This document shows, piece by piece, positions 1 through 10,528 of a stretch of DNA of 64,000 bases. A model generated the notes under the pieces. It saw only the letters and a program-made list of their open reading frames with translations. It had not been told where the DNA came from and searched no databases. The translations under genes were made by a program, and so were the position numbers. Location of the stretch: positions 20,280,626-20,344,625 of the forward strand of contig NC_135562.1 of the NCBI RefSeq assembly GCF_964340395.1, in the 5' to 3' direction. Each line of letters starts with the position of its first letter. Within the stretch, counting starts at the first letter, position 1. This DNA comes from Glandiceps talaboti. Its lineage: Eukaryota; Hemichordata; Enteropneusta; Spengelidae.

Positions 1-115
1 ATGTATGTAATTATGTATGTATGTATGTATGTATGTATGTATGTATGTATGTATGTATGTATGTATGTATGTATGTATGTATGTTTGTTTGTTTGTTTGT
101 TTGTTGTTTGTTTGT
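1..115. repeat. (ATGT)n then (TTTG)n microsatellite
   Basis: Near-perfect ATGT units pass into TTTG units. The tract lies just downstream (minus strand) of the EGF exon of gene B, inside the following intron. Peptide frames through it (MYVC repeats) are artefacts. Confidence 0.95.
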
Positions 116-128
116 GTGTTTAGCTTAC

Positions 129-248
129 CGTAGCAAAGTCGGTTACTTGACAGTCGGTATCCTCTTCTGCAATGACAGTAGTAACTTCCCTGTGTATTGG
201 TACAATAATGTTGGCAACCTCCATTGGAACTTGCACATTCGTTGACAT
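129..248 (-). CDS. Gene B, cbEGF exon 1 (120 bp, phase 1-1)
   Basis: The exon lies between acceptor CCTTCAG (249-250 are the AG) and donor TACG|GTAAGC. It encodes [11 protein letters not shown], then [12 protein letters not shown], then [11 protein letters not shown]: six cysteines in cbEGF spacing. The C-x-N-x4-Y-x-C-x-C pattern matches the Asp/Asn beta-hydroxylation signature of calcium-binding EGF domains. Confidence 0.85.
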
Positions 249-708
249 CTGAAGGAAAGTAGGGAATAATACGTTGGAATGTTTCTGTGTGTTAGGTTTA
301 CTGTACTGAACACCGAGTTAGTGTAGTGTAGTGTAGTGTAGTGTAGTGTAGTGTAAAGAATTTAGCATAAGGTGGGTAGTGTTACAGATGTACAATCAAT
401 TCCCAATTCCTAAAAACATGGCATTTAGAATTTTTTCGTTGCGTTTGTTTCTTTGTTGTTGTTTTTGTAAATATTGTAGGTTCTAGGCCTACCAGTTGCA
501 CAGCATGATCCTTTCCATCCTCTATAACAATTGCACTTGAAGACAAACCAAAAGGGTACGGATGATCCATGGCCACGACATCGTTTGTCTTTACAGGTAC
601 ATTCAGCTTCAAAGACAACGAAGAACAACAGCAAAGAGAACAATAACCAGAACGTGGTCTTCATGGTAACGTAGCCTGTCAAATCAATAGCATAATATCT
701 CTTTTGCA

Positions 709-805
<97 letters not shown>

Positions 806-1008
806 TAGTTCTGGAACTCTTTCATGGTTGTAACTTGGAGTTTCACGCATCGTGCGATCATCAGACAACTGATGATCGCAATATGTCTGATGATCGCACG
901 ATGCGTGAAACTCCGACTTACAACCAAGAAAGAGTTCCAGAACTACCAAAACTATTGCGCTCTGCCACTGCGGTATAGAGCACTGTCTTAGCAGATTGAT
1001 ACTCACCG

Positions 1009-1094
<86 letters not shown>

Positions 1095-1553
1095 TCTGTT
1101 GCCATCTTGTTTTGCAAATTACGTATTTCTGTCCCACTTCTTAGTTCGATTTCATTATCAAAACATTAATATTTCTGGGAATTTTCATAAAACATCAGGA
1201 AGCCATGGTATAATTAAATTATGATTTGTCTGGAAGTACTAAAACAACTTCTTTCACTGTAAGGTTGTTCTTGCAATGGTTTCCTATCGATCTGGTGTTT
1301 CTAACTTTATGTAGACTTCGAGTTGCAACTAAAAATCTGTCTGAGTAGAAAGCTAAAAACAAAAGTCCAACAGCATTCTCTATTGAAAAGTTTACTGGAC
1401 AAGTATCGATAAACACCTTTTGAGTGAGCAATAATATAATTAGATAGATACATACCGTATCTGATACTAATCTTCGAACCAAACGTCAATTTTACTTTGT
1501 TGACATGCGACGCAAACTCAGAGAGCTCTCAAACTGCTGGTTCGACCACAGAC
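129..1553 (-). CDS. Gene B: secreted EGF-repeat protein (partial, 5' end of gene)
   Basis: This is the 5' part of a paralogue of gene A and continues off the left edge. Visible pieces on the minus strand are a predicted non-coding exon (about 1456-1553), the signal-peptide exon (493-675, ATG at 662-664) and the first calcium-binding EGF exon (129-248). The protein begins [20 protein letters not shown], a hydrophobic signal peptide. It continues with a cysteine-rich module (CRGHGSS, PFWF, GWKG, CC) and then a cbEGF domain starting [11 protein letters not shown]. The splice phases agree: G|GT closes the signal exon and the EGF exon opens in phase 1, giving a codon for Asp at the junction. Like gene A it should be an extracellular, calcium-dependent structural or ligand-type protein. 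The family is not recognised by name and the number of further EGF repeats cannot be seen. Exon calls are strong and the joined model is inference. Confidence 0.75.
321..355. repeat. (GTGTA)n pentanucleotide repeat
   Basis: Seven direct GTGTA units lie in the gene B intron between the signal-peptide exon and the EGF exon. The equivalent intron of gene A carries a different pentanucleotide, AGTAC. Confidence 0.9.
493..675 (-). CDS. Gene B, signal peptide and cysteine-rich exon
   Basis: The acceptor is TTTGACAG (AG at 676-677), the start ATG sits in ACCATGA at 662-664, and the donor is ACTG|GTAGGC with the exon ending at 493 in phase 1. It encodes a 20-residue signal peptide, then [29 protein letters not shown] and SCCAT. 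The spacing resembles a tenascin/teneurin-type EGF (C-x-GHG ... C-x-C-x2-GW-x-G), but the cysteine expected after GHG is absent and an extra cysteine forms a CC pair. The gene A exon has the same pattern, which supports this as a real domain variant. Confidence 0.8.
713..803. repeat. (TA)n microsatellite
   Basis: A pure TA tract abuts the left arm of the foldback element at 804. Confidence 0.95.
804..947. mobile_element. Foldback (hairpin) element inside a TA microsatellite
   Basis: Two 64-bp arms (804-867 and 884-947) are inverted copies with about three mismatches and a 16-bp loop. The left arm begins GGTAGTTCTGGAACTC and the inner part reads CGTGCGATCATCAGACA. The element sits in gene B intron 1 between two long TA tracts. 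It has no coding capacity. A 46-bp half copy of the arm is present at 13243-13290, again next to a TA tract, so this is a dispersed family rather than a one-off palindrome. Confidence 0.8.
1011..1092. repeat. (AT)n microsatellite
   Basis: A pure AT tract on the far side of the foldback element, in gene B intron 1. Confidence 0.95.
1456..1553 (-). other. Predicted 5' non-coding exon of gene B
   Basis: This block aligns with 20482-20592 upstream of gene A on the same strand. Shared blocks are AGTCTGTG, GAGCTCTC, GAGTTTGC and TCAACAA, followed by a donor in each copy: ATACG|GTATGTAT here and ATCCG|GTAAGTTT upstream of gene A. Conserved distance and a conserved donor suggest a first exon that splices to the TTTGACAG acceptor before the ATG exon. 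The 5' end is approximate and no clear TATA box is assigned. Confidence 0.5.
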
Positions 1554-2240
1554 TTCTTATCTTTTCAAAAGTCCAATATCTGCCTGGCATAAGCAAGAAT
1601 TACCCACATGCTTACATAGACATAAACGCAGTATGGTTTCCCAGTCTTAATCTAATGTACACAGAGAAAGTTCCATAGTTGCAATATTACCTTATTGATT
1701 TACTGTATTTTTAGTTTGAATGAGTTTACAATTAATAATCGTCTAGATATCACAAAAACAACCTTATAAATCATATAATTGGAATGCTAGAAAAACATCG
1801 TAAATTTGAATTGCATGTACAAATAAATTAAAATACATCGTAATAGTTGTCTGTATTTGATCAGCGGCACTGTAAAACTGGCAAGAGCGAATTTAGAAGC
1901 ACCTAGGGACGGTAAATAATGACTTTGCGAAGTAAATTGGTTTCCAAAAGTCCAAATGTGATAAACAACCCAGCATACAGGCACGTAGCTTTATCAGTTC
2001 AAATTTCACAATTTACCAAGATAGAGAAGCAAAAAATCTCCCATATTGATACATTTGCTAATCGATGAACCAGTGCCATTCTGGAGGAAGAGGGTTAAAC
2101 CCCCAAAAGACACTTTTTCTCATACCAACTGTATCGCACAAAATCGATACTATGGATTACTTTGAAGTGTACGTCCCATTTGCAAGAACAGAACACACTG
2201 TGATAATAAAGTGATGTTATCATCTTTAAAAATGAACCCC
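1554..2240. other. Intergenic, nothing recognised
   Basis: AT-rich sequence upstream of gene B. The 5' 150 bases may include the gene B promoter and share short blocks (TATGGTTTCCC) with the region upstream of the gene A first exon. No coding signal is visible. Confidence 0.4.
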
Positions 2241-2244
2241 CCCA

Positions 2245-2246
<2 letters not shown>

Positions 2247-2286
<40 letters not shown>

Positions 2287-2300
2287 AAACAACAACAAAA
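2247..2300. repeat. (CAA)n microsatellite
   Basis: CAA units with some interruptions follow a C-tract. Confidence 0.95.
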
Positions 2301-2364
2301 ACACACAAAAAACCCACACACTTAGTAAAAGTTGAAACAAGGCACTAAATGTTGAATAGAACTT

Positions 2365-2725
2365 TGGGGTAACCAAGTGGGGGTGGGGTGGAGATTTTTT
2401 AAATTCAGGGGCTAAAAGAATACTTTCTGGTGCTGTTTTAACATGTTGAGGTAATAGTAATAATTCGAGGTAAAATTTGAATCAAATAACAATGGAACAG
2501 TGTGCGGTGGGCACCCCTAGAAATTTGTGAAATTCAAGAACTAAAATTCAATGCTTTGTGATACTATACACAGACAACTAACTAGTTGTGTTACTTGTCT
2601 GTGTACTATATTAAGATGTCGAGGTGGTAACATACAGGGGAGCAGTGTGGGGGTGGGTATGGAAGGGGTTTCCCCCTCCCATCCCCTAGAAAGTTTTGAA
2701 ATTTAAGGACTAAAAGATAAGACAA
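2365..2725. repeat. Diverged tandem G/C-rich repeat, about 3 units
   Basis: Three degenerate units contain GTGGGGGTGGG or GGTGGGCACCCC followed by (C)TAGAAA...GAAATT(C/T)AAG(A/G)ACTAAAA, near 2380-2420, 2496-2545 and 2640-2715. Between them at 2569-2607 is a hairpin with ACACAGACAA / TTGTCTGTGT arms. It reads as an old non-coding repeat. Confidence 0.5.
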
Positions 2726-2864
2726 ACATATGTCATACTTAAAATGTCACTGTCATTTTACGACCGCGATTACGTCATTTCATTTTAGCCAAAATTTTAC
2801 AGATATAATACAACTCTTGACGACCATAGGGGCCAGCGAGCATGTAATTGATTAATCGATCGCT

Positions 2865-2888
2865 TGATCGATCGATCGATCGATCGAT
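2865..2888. repeat. (GATC)n microsatellite
   Basis: Six GATC/CGAT units, followed by related ATTGATTGATT-type sequence. Confidence 0.85.
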
Positions 2889-3123
2889 TTATTGATTGAT
2901 TTATTATTTGGTTGAAAGATTCATCGATTGAATGGTTAATTTTTTGTGGTGCAATATAACTTATTTTGTGTGTAATATTGATCAATTGACTCATTTATTT
3001 ATGTTTTGGTGATATAAACTTTTTTCATCTTTCCCTGGGTACTTTGCTCTCTTTCAGTTGTATATGATTCTCTCTTTATTGACCAAATAAAGACATCTTG
3101 TCCATACTTCTCCTCTTATCTAA

Positions 3124-3362
3124 ATTAAAACACCCCTAATCTTATAATTGGCAAGAGATCACTTACATTGACAGTTTGCTTTATCTCTTATCTTCTGGGA
3201 GATTATCACACTCATTTCTGCATTAACTAGTATAAAAGAGACTCTATTTCCTACTAGTGTGTGCATGTTTGTCCAGTGTGATAATCTCCCAGAAGATTAG
3301 ACATAAAGGAAATTTTCGCAGGTACTAAACCAGGCTAATTATAAGATTAGGAGCATTTTAAT
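3124..3362. mobile_element. MITE-like element with nested inverted repeats
   Basis: The outer terminal inverted repeats run ATTAAAA..C.CCTAATCTTATAATT at 3124-3152, mirrored at 3334-3362 with a few mismatches. A second inner inverted pair, ATCTTCTGGGAGATTATCAC, lies at about 3189-3212 and 3275-3298. The 239-bp element has no reading frame. Target-site duplications are not convincing, so family assignment is open. Confidence 0.6.
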
Positions 3363-3436
3363 GGTAATAGTTAACATAATTGAAAATGTCAGCTCGTGTA
3401 ATGCGTCACTCAAGAGTAAAGGATATCTACTCATAG

Positions 3437-3597
<161 letters not shown>

Positions 3598-3599
3598 AT

Positions 3600-4410
3600 C
3601 TAACATTAATAACACCTGTAACTGCGTACCGTTGTTGCAAACCATGCAATTACAAATGGTGAGGCAAACTTTGACATCAATACTAATACAGGAGATTTGG
3701 TCTTGGCTTGCAAATGCTATTAAACGAGGTATCAAGATCAGTGAGACTGATCACAAGGTTTCATGTACTGTATAAATATATGTGTAATCATTTAATTTTA
3801 ATTCGTTCTATAATTGAAACCGTATGTTGTAATCTATCGTCACCAGCACGTGCTACACAATGTAAAGTTGTTGGTTTCATAGCACTCCTGCCTTTCATGT
3901 ACGAGTAAAAGATTTACCCACATCAACAATAAACGCAATTACTCGCAATTTGATTTAAGACTCACAGTTAACAAAGCATATAAACTAATTACAACTGAGT
4001 ATTTGCATGCACGCTGGAAATTAAATTGAAACTCACTATTAACAGTCAGTCTCTTAAAATCATATTTTACTAAATTCCTGAATATATTGAAAACTACATA
4101 AACTATACAAAATATATGACTTGAGTAAATTTAAAGGGTGTTAGATTCTGTAAATTCTGGATAATGACTGGAAAGTTTGAAATGAAAATAAAAAATAAAG
4201 ATAAATTCATAAATTCATATTTCAATAATGCTTTCTTTTATTTCTTATGACAAAGTGGTAGACCTGAAGGTGTCACAGATTCCTCCATTAAATATGCCAA
4301 ATAAAAATGAAATAAACATGACAATTCAATTATAATATGCCACAGCATTTACTTTATAGCTAGATTTCAGGTGCTCTGCCATCTTTTTCAACAATCCCTT
4401 GAGAAAAAAA
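3600..4410. other. AT-rich intergenic sequence
   Basis: No coding frame, homologous repeat or structure was recognised. Confidence 0.4.
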
Positions 4411-4419
4411 TATGTTGTG

Positions 4420-4545
4420 TGCACGACAAATTATCTAAAGAGCACGACATATTATCTCGTGTGCATGACATATTATCTCGAGAGCATGACATGTCTTGAG
4501 AGCAAGACTTATTATCTCGTGCGCACAACTCTCGAGCGCACGGGG
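4420..4545. repeat. Short degenerate tandem repeat (TATTATCTCG / GCATGACA)
   Basis: About five units of roughly 22-26 bp combine ATTATCTCG with GTGCATGACAT or GAGCATGACAT. On the minus strand a frame gives repeated SC(T/S)RDNM peptides, which follows from the unit and is not evidence of a gene. The units are partly self-complementary (CTCGAGAG, GTGCGCAC). Confidence 0.65.
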
Positions 4546-4860
4546 TTAAGATATTTTTATTTTTTTGCTCTCGTAGATGGCATGTACAGGCTTTCATAAT
4601 GTGCAGCTTGTCCTCTGTCACATGACATATTCCCAAACAGCCAAGGAACTCAAGATATCATTAGGACTTGTTTGGCATGTGGAAAACAGTAAATTGTAAC
4701 TACATGCAGTTTAGCTAAATATGAGCCTTAGTTTGAAGGGATGTGTGATGTTTCTCTCAGAATTGTAGACTTTGTTTGAAATAGTGCAGAGTGCATTTTA
4801 CAAGAATTTTATCTTCTCACTGTATGCTAACAAGTACAATCCAGGTAGGTCATAAAATGG
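4546..4860. other. Intergenic, nothing recognised
   Basis: No supported feature. Confidence 0.4.
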
Positions 4861-4865
4861 GTCAA

Positions 4866-4981
4866 TGCAAAATGTGACCCTCCCCTCTGGATGGGTTTTC
4901 TAAAATATAACCCTCCCCCTTGGACATGTTTTTATGACATGACCCTCCCCCCCCCCCGTAATTACCGAAGGCTCCCTTAAC
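4866..4981 (-). repeat. GGGGAGGGTCA module repeat, copy 1
   Basis: Three spaced modules read on the minus strand as GGGGAGGGTCACATTTT, GGGGGAGGGTTATATTTT and GGGAGGGTCATG. They are followed on the plus strand by GTAATTACCGAAGGCTCCCTTA-like sequence. The same modules occur at 27215-27310 and 27945-28095 around a related decayed protein fragment. Confidence 0.7.
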
Positions 4982-6110
4982 ACAAATTCTGGTAGTCAGT
5001 GTCACTAAACTTGGTATCTCACCAGATGACTACGGCTAGCTTCTTGGCAATTCAATTTATTTACAGTAGTATTTCGAAATGTTAACACCGACAATACCTG
5101 TCATATTCTACCTTCACAAAGTGTTGATACTGTGTCGTCGGTACACTTACACCATCCTTTTCAAATACAATTTTACACAGTTATATCTCACAATAAGGCT
5201 GGGTGTAGAACTTGTGACGGAGTAAGAGAGTGTGTTTAGAAATTTGGAGATTGGGTTTCATATTCTTTGATGATTGTATATGTTTGGGTTTGGGTGGGGG
5301 GTGGGTAGGGGTTTTAGATAGTTTTACGGGCTGGTGATTCAACATCTTTTATATTTCCAATGTAACATAGATTTTTGGAATACTCTTCCTGTGTGTTAAC
5401 ATTCCATACCAAGTACAAAACTGTACATAATACACTTAATACCAACTTTGTCCATTATATATAATATCAATTTGTATATTGTGTGTATATATATACACAA
5501 ACACCAGTTAAAACAAAATGTTATGTTAACCAGTGCATTGCCTTTCTAAAAAACAACATATACTTGTAAATGAATTACACTTTGAATAACTCTTGTAAAA
5601 TGATCAGCAGACCAACTGAGTCTTTGTTTTCTGTTCAATATTGTATTAGTACATTATACTAGTAGTGTTACAATTGAATGTCATTTTAGTTGTATTTGCA
5701 AATATTGTGATGCACATGTTATCTAAAGAGAGTTTTATACTGTATTGTTCCAGTTCAGTTTCCTAAATGTGTGCTAAAAGAAATCAAATTGGTCAAAATA
5801 ACACTGAAAAAAACTCTTAATAAAATGCATTGCCATGTATCCCGTTCTTGTTTGATGTAAATTAGTTCAATATAATGTCAAAAGAAAATAAATGTATGAT
5901 TCAAAAATGCCGGCCACATTTCATCTAACAGAATAGGAATCAAGTGATATATTAGTGGTAATGATAATTAAGATAGCCCTATTATCATAGTAATTGTATA
6001 TCTTAATGAACCTGGTTATACATTTACCTTGTAAGAGCCTGATTATTGGACTGGTTTTGACGTTAGATTACAAAGGTGAATGCAGGATTTTAAACAAAGT
6101 CTCAGAATGT
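4982..6110. other. AT-rich spacer 3' of the decayed protein gene
   Basis: No coding signal. A short palindrome TTGTGTATATATATACACAA is present near 5479-5500. Confidence 0.4.
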
Positions 6111-6116
6111 GCTTAT

Positions 6117-6737
6117 TTAAATTTTTGATTTCCAAGTGGTAGCTCTCCTTCCAGATCTTGTGTATATAAACATGGCATTGTCATCATCATCATCATCATC
6201 ATCAGACCCAATTTCTCCTTCAACTTCATCAGAGTTTGAACTACCTGTATCATCATTCTCACTATCACTGTCATCAGATGACAAATCACTCTCACTTTCT
6301 TTAGATTGATAATAGTGGCATCTTACAGCCTCAACTTTGTCTATTTTGTGCATTCCTGCCACTGCTGGAATTTCATAGTTGGAAAGGTACTTATCAAGTT
6401 CTTTCACTTTCAATTTGGAAATGTCACCGTTTCTGACAAGCGCATCCCAGTCATATTCATCAAATTTTTTCAGCACGTTGCTCCCTTTCTTTCATTCGTT
6501 TTTTTCCCTCATAGAGGCAAGTGTTCTCTGGTGTTCTAAATGAAGGATTGCTCCCTTTAATATCTCTTTCTTGACACACAGTTTCTTGCTCTATTCGTCA
6601 AGTTTCTCAACATTTTTACTTGACACTAACTCTTTATTATACAGGTGTTTTAGTTGTGCACGGGGTTGGAAGTCATCTGGTGGTCTTTCACTACCATCAT
6701 CTCTTGTTAATGGTGTTGAGAATACATCCATATAGTG
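6117..6737 (-). pseudogene. Decayed protein with SAP-like segment and acidic tail
   Basis: One minus-strand frame reads as protein for about 200 codons but is interrupted by TAG (6591-6593) and TGA (6492-6494). It starts near MDVFSTPLTRDDGSERPPDD, followed by lysine/glutamate-rich helical sequence. A segment resembling a SAP-type helix-extension-helix comes next (LKVKELDKYLSNYEIP, then DKVEAVRCHY). The tail is Asp/Ser/Glu-rich with eight consecutive Asp and ends TRSGRRATTWKSKI. The longest intact part is 119 codons (6117-6476). The C-terminal TRSGR..TTWK signature recurs at 27640-27783. Both copies are intronless and lie near GGGGAGGGTCA modules, so I infer a dispersed, probably transposon-borne family. 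SAP assignment is by eye and the family name is unknown. Confidence 0.55.
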
Positions 6738-6739
6738 TC

Positions 6740-7450
6740 AAAGTTTATTTATTTATCTTTATATTTACAAGTAATAGTATATTCATGCAAAGTTGAAAAG
6801 TATGTGCAAAAAACTTATTTTACTTTTTCTCTGTTAACTCAGCTTGCGAGATATTGTATTCTGTTTCACATGTAGCAGACGTTGCCAATATGCTAATTTG
6901 AGGAAATATTTAGAATGTGTTATTAAAAGTTTGTGTTGAAAATTATAGTTATATCTATAGGATGAAAAAATACCTTGCACAGAAGTTTTTGATACTTGGC
7001 AAGTATGTTTTAGTGCAGGTGCATCTTTTACATTTTGATGGCAGGCTGAGATGAACCTTTTCCAACTCTGTTTTTTTTTTAACTTCCAAGAGCTGCAAAT
7101 GTAAAATGTTGTCTGTCATATTTGTCTGTCATTTAATACTAGTTACATGAAAAAGAATTTACATGAAAAAGTTACATATCATTGTGATAACCACAAACCA
7201 AAACACAGTCATGTCACAAAGAATATTTTCAGTACAGTGTAAAGGTAATTTCACACATAAATGAACCAAATTTCAGTAGATAGTAGTGTACATGAAAGAC
7301 ACTGGTATTTTCAGACAAAAAACAATCTGTACCACTCAATTCGCCCATTTCAATTTATCATTACATTAACAGTTTATTAAAAGAAAATTAAAATTTGACT
7401 GTTTTTGTTTTTCATTTTACTAACTTGTGAGCAACTGTTATTTGTAGCCG
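6740..7450. other. AT-rich intergenic sequence
   Basis: This lies upstream of the decayed acidic-tailed protein. No intact coding frame is visible. Confidence 0.35.
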
Positions 7451-7456
7451 CCGCTG

Positions 7457-7459
7457 TCG

Positions 7460-7496
<37 letters not shown>

Positions 7497-7553
7497 CATC
7501 GTAGTCGTTGTTGTTGTTGTTGTTGTTGTTGTTGTTATTGTTGATGATGATGA
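7457..7553. repeat. (GTT)n microsatellite
   Basis: GTT units with a central interruption end in a GATGATGATGATG run. Confidence 0.95.
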
Positions 7554-7626
7554 TGAAAAAGGAAGACCAACATTTTAAAAAGCTTATTTTCCCATGTTTG
7601 AAAAGTCATGATGTCAATTTATTTTC

Positions 7627-7745
7627 AGGTACCCCCCCCCTACAACCCATAACATTTTTTCAGGTACCCCCCCCCCCACACACACACACTATCCATATAT
7701 TTTCAAGCCCCCCCCCCCCCCCTAACAAATTTTTGTGAAAGCAGC
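7627..7745. repeat. Spaced C-tract repeat
   Basis: Three long C runs (8-14 bases) are separated by about 30-40 bases, two of them preceded by TTTTTTCAGGTA or TTTCAGGTA, and end in AACAAATTTTTGTGAAAGCAGCCTTA-like sequence. The layout recalls the GGGGAGGGTCA module repeats, but the modules are too eroded to call the same family. Confidence 0.6.
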
Positions 7746-7879
7746 CTTAAATACAAAGCCTAAACTGCTTCGAAGAAAAGGGAAGTTTTTCAAGAGATAA
7801 ATATGATAGAACCGAGTATGTAAAGTGTCAAAAAAAATGTGTATTTACTGCAAAAAAAAAAAAAAAAAAAATTAGGAAA

Positions 7880-7956
7880 AAAAAAAATCGCGTCGTCGCA
7901 CCACTTTAGAAAGTTTACCCTGACCAGAACCAGATAATTTTTTTTTTGGCCTAAAC
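7880..7956. repeat. Junction of two dispersed repeat ends
   Basis: GTCGTCGCACCACTTTAGA (7887-7905) is the reverse complement of the end of the tandem insert at 31811-32475 (TCTAAAGTGGTGCGAC). Immediately after it, CCAGAACCAGATAATTTTT...GGCCTAA (7923-7955) matches the end of the inverted repeat family at 17634 and 21780. Two unrelated repeat ends therefore lie side by side. Confidence 0.5.
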
Positions 7957-8411
7957 ACATTACTTTTGGTACAATTTTCGTTTTCTTTGTACGTGTTTAT
8001 CTAGAATCTATGGAATATGCAATTTTGTCAGAGTATCTCAGTACACAGCATAAATCCATGGGAGACTATAATTACTTGCAATTAATACAAAATTAGTCTT
8101 TTACAAATGTAACAAATGTTGACAGAAAGCAGTTTCTGTGCAGTGTATTAATATCAATTGTACACTATTTTCAATATTTTTATTTTTACATTAATACATT
8201 CAGCTGTAGCCAATATTATAAATCTACAATTTTATTTAGAACAATTTTTTTATCTTGAGAATGACAAATTGATTGAAACACAAATGGCAAGTTCAAACAT
8301 CAGTTAAACTGAAGTCAATATATACCAAGTGGTGGATTTCAAGAAAATGAAAGCTAAACATATACTTAATACAGTAACACAAACTAGCCATTCTTAAATA
8401 CTATATACCCG

Positions 8412-8454
8412 ATTCTAGGACAACTGCCCCCCGGACAACTGCCCCCAGACAATT
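8412..8454. repeat. GGACAACTGCCCCC short tandem repeat
   Basis: Two and a half units of a 14-15 bp GGACAACTGCCCCC motif. About 80 bp further on is a small palindrome, GATTCCCCCCGGAATC. Confidence 0.7.
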
Positions 8455-8682
8455 GATGATTTAACTTACCGCCGCAATTTGCATACATTATACTCACTAC
8501 ATTCACATGTTTTACTCTATTGTTATCTGTGATTCCCCCCGGAATCAAATGGTGTACCCCTTAAGACATCATATAAATAACTCTATCAAAAGATGACGTT
8601 AATCATAAATTTAAGGACACGTGTAAGGTCCATAGGCCATACAAAACAATAGTGTGTTTCCGATAATTCGACAACCCTAAAC

Positions 8683-8683
<1 letters not shown>

Positions 8684-8737
<54 letters not shown>

Positions 8738-8804
8738 GCTCTCTCTCTCTAGCTCTCTCTCTCTCTCTTTCTCTCTCTTTGTCTGTCTGTCTGTCTGTCT
8801 GTCT
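8684..8804. repeat. (CT)n and (GTCT)n microsatellite
   Basis: A CT tract with a few AGCT and TTT interruptions passes into GTCT units. The RERERE frames on the minus strand are artefacts. Confidence 0.95.
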
Positions 8805-10089
8805 CAATATAATGCCACTCAATAAAGATTGTATAGTCAGCTTTGATAAGGATCTCATATCTAATTGCTTCCAATTTTGCCTCTGTCATAAAAAATGTAT
8901 ACGTCCCAGTAAAGCAAAGTATTCATAGTATTGCTGTAGACAGTCTTTAGTAATATTTCGTATAGTACCATGAAGGAGGCATGATGACTACGTCTTGTTC
9001 AACTTAACATTAAAAGTAGTGTTGATACCGTGAACAGTGGTGACTTTTTCTAGGTTAACAATGAAATCTGGTTATTCAATGTTATTTTTGAACCTAGTAA
9101 ATTATGTCTGGAAACGTAATCTTAATAGAAGCTAAGCTTGTCCGACCACATTGACAGTACAAATAAAAAAGACTGACGAGTAGCAATGCCACACCCTCAA
9201 TACATCGGCGAAAATAACTTGAACACGATTATTTAAAATAATGTCAGCATATTGTACCATGGTATCAAAAGACAGTCAATCGGGTAAGACATGTATATAT
9301 GCATATATGCATACAAATAAACATCTGCCACCTAATATCCATAACACGCACGCTCAATTAAGACATCATCGAATTTTACATTACATATACATTGACTCAT
9401 CTACGAAATTATGATTTAAAAGGGATGGCTCAGCAATAAACACAGTTTTGATCATGACAACGTATTATTAAAGGTTTTTCTAATCAGCAAATTATCATGA
9501 AAAATACGGACTGTATTTTTAAAATATATCCTGCATTGTGCGAACACTCCTTTTGTGGCAAGTACTCCCACATCAAGGAAATACAGTTGTTATAGTTAAG
9601 CATCAAAACAAAAGCACAAAGTATTACCTTGTTAGAAAGGATGAAGTTGAAGTGAAATGTTAATTTTCGTGGCCAGTTTTTTTTTTCACATCAGGCACCG
9701 AGTCACCAGAAACCATTGTAACTGTGTTTAGACGACGTAGGGTAATCATTCCTTAAAACACACATATACGTACAAACCACTGTAGGGTGTCTCACAATCA
9801 CATATGAAATGCTGAGCTACTAACATTTTACTGGTACATAGCTGTTAATATTTGAAACCACGTAATAATGATTTATTAGAATGTAAAGTTAAGGCGTGGC
9901 ATTACAGTGCAGAGAAAATAGTATGACCCGACAAAAAACATGTTAAACCCCAGCCCAATTGTCGGCTGTTAAATAAATGCCACAAAAAAGGGCAACATTT
10001 TACAAACTTGGCAATTAATGGTCTTGAAAGACGTGGGTGATGTAAAATGGGTAGTATTAGAGCCAAGTAGATATTGTATGTTTATCTGC
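8805..10089. other. AT-rich intergenic sequence
   Basis: No coding frame, known element or strong inverted repeat was seen in these 1.3 kb. Confidence 0.4.
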
Positions 10090-10163
10090 TGAGAGAGAGT
10101 AAGAGAGAGATAGATAGAGATAGAGATAGAGACAGAGACAGACAGACAGACAGACAGACAGAG
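10090..10163. repeat. (GA)n / (GATA)n / (GACA)n microsatellite
   Basis: A compound purine-rich tract of GAGA, GATA and GACA units. Confidence 0.95.
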
Positions 10164-10263
10164 GGGGTACTGATATGCATGTGGAGAGAGACTCAGACGA
10201 AATGAAGCATCATAAATTAAACACTCGATACAAGTAATTGTGTTTAAGTTTGATTAATGCTTT

Positions 10264-10292
10264 ATTGACCTTAATAACCCCAAAGTATGATG
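10264..10292 (+). repeat. 29-bp direct repeat, left copy
   Basis: ATTGACCTTAATAACCCCAA plus nine more bases are identical to 13297-13325. The two copies bracket the LINE at 10526-13192 together with its flanking TA tracts. Confidence 0.85.
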
Positions 10293-10451
10293 AATAGGTA
10301 CTGTAATCAGTCTTTTATTCATGTTGCGCGTGGTATGGTTTTCTGATAGATGTCTGCCAATTGTCAAAGTTTAACCATAGCATGTTAAATTTCTCAAGCA
10401 TCACCGATTGATAGAGCTGGAAAAGCTGGAAAAGACAAAATCATATGATGA

Positions 10452-10457
10452 TCATAT

Positions 10458-10525
<68 letters not shown>
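10452..10525. repeat. (TA)n microsatellite at LINE 3' end
   Basis: The TA tract directly touches the 3' end of the minus-strand LINE. Confidence 0.95.

Positions 10526-10528
<3 letters not shown>

Noticed and set aside
1219-1482. 87-codon minus-strand frame upstream of gene B
   Set aside because: It overlaps the predicted 5' exon donor region, has a low-complexity hydrophobic composition, and no equivalent exists upstream of gene A.
4388-4636. 82-codon frame with SC.RDN repeats
   Set aside because: It follows the short DNA repeat unit and has no flanking gene structure.
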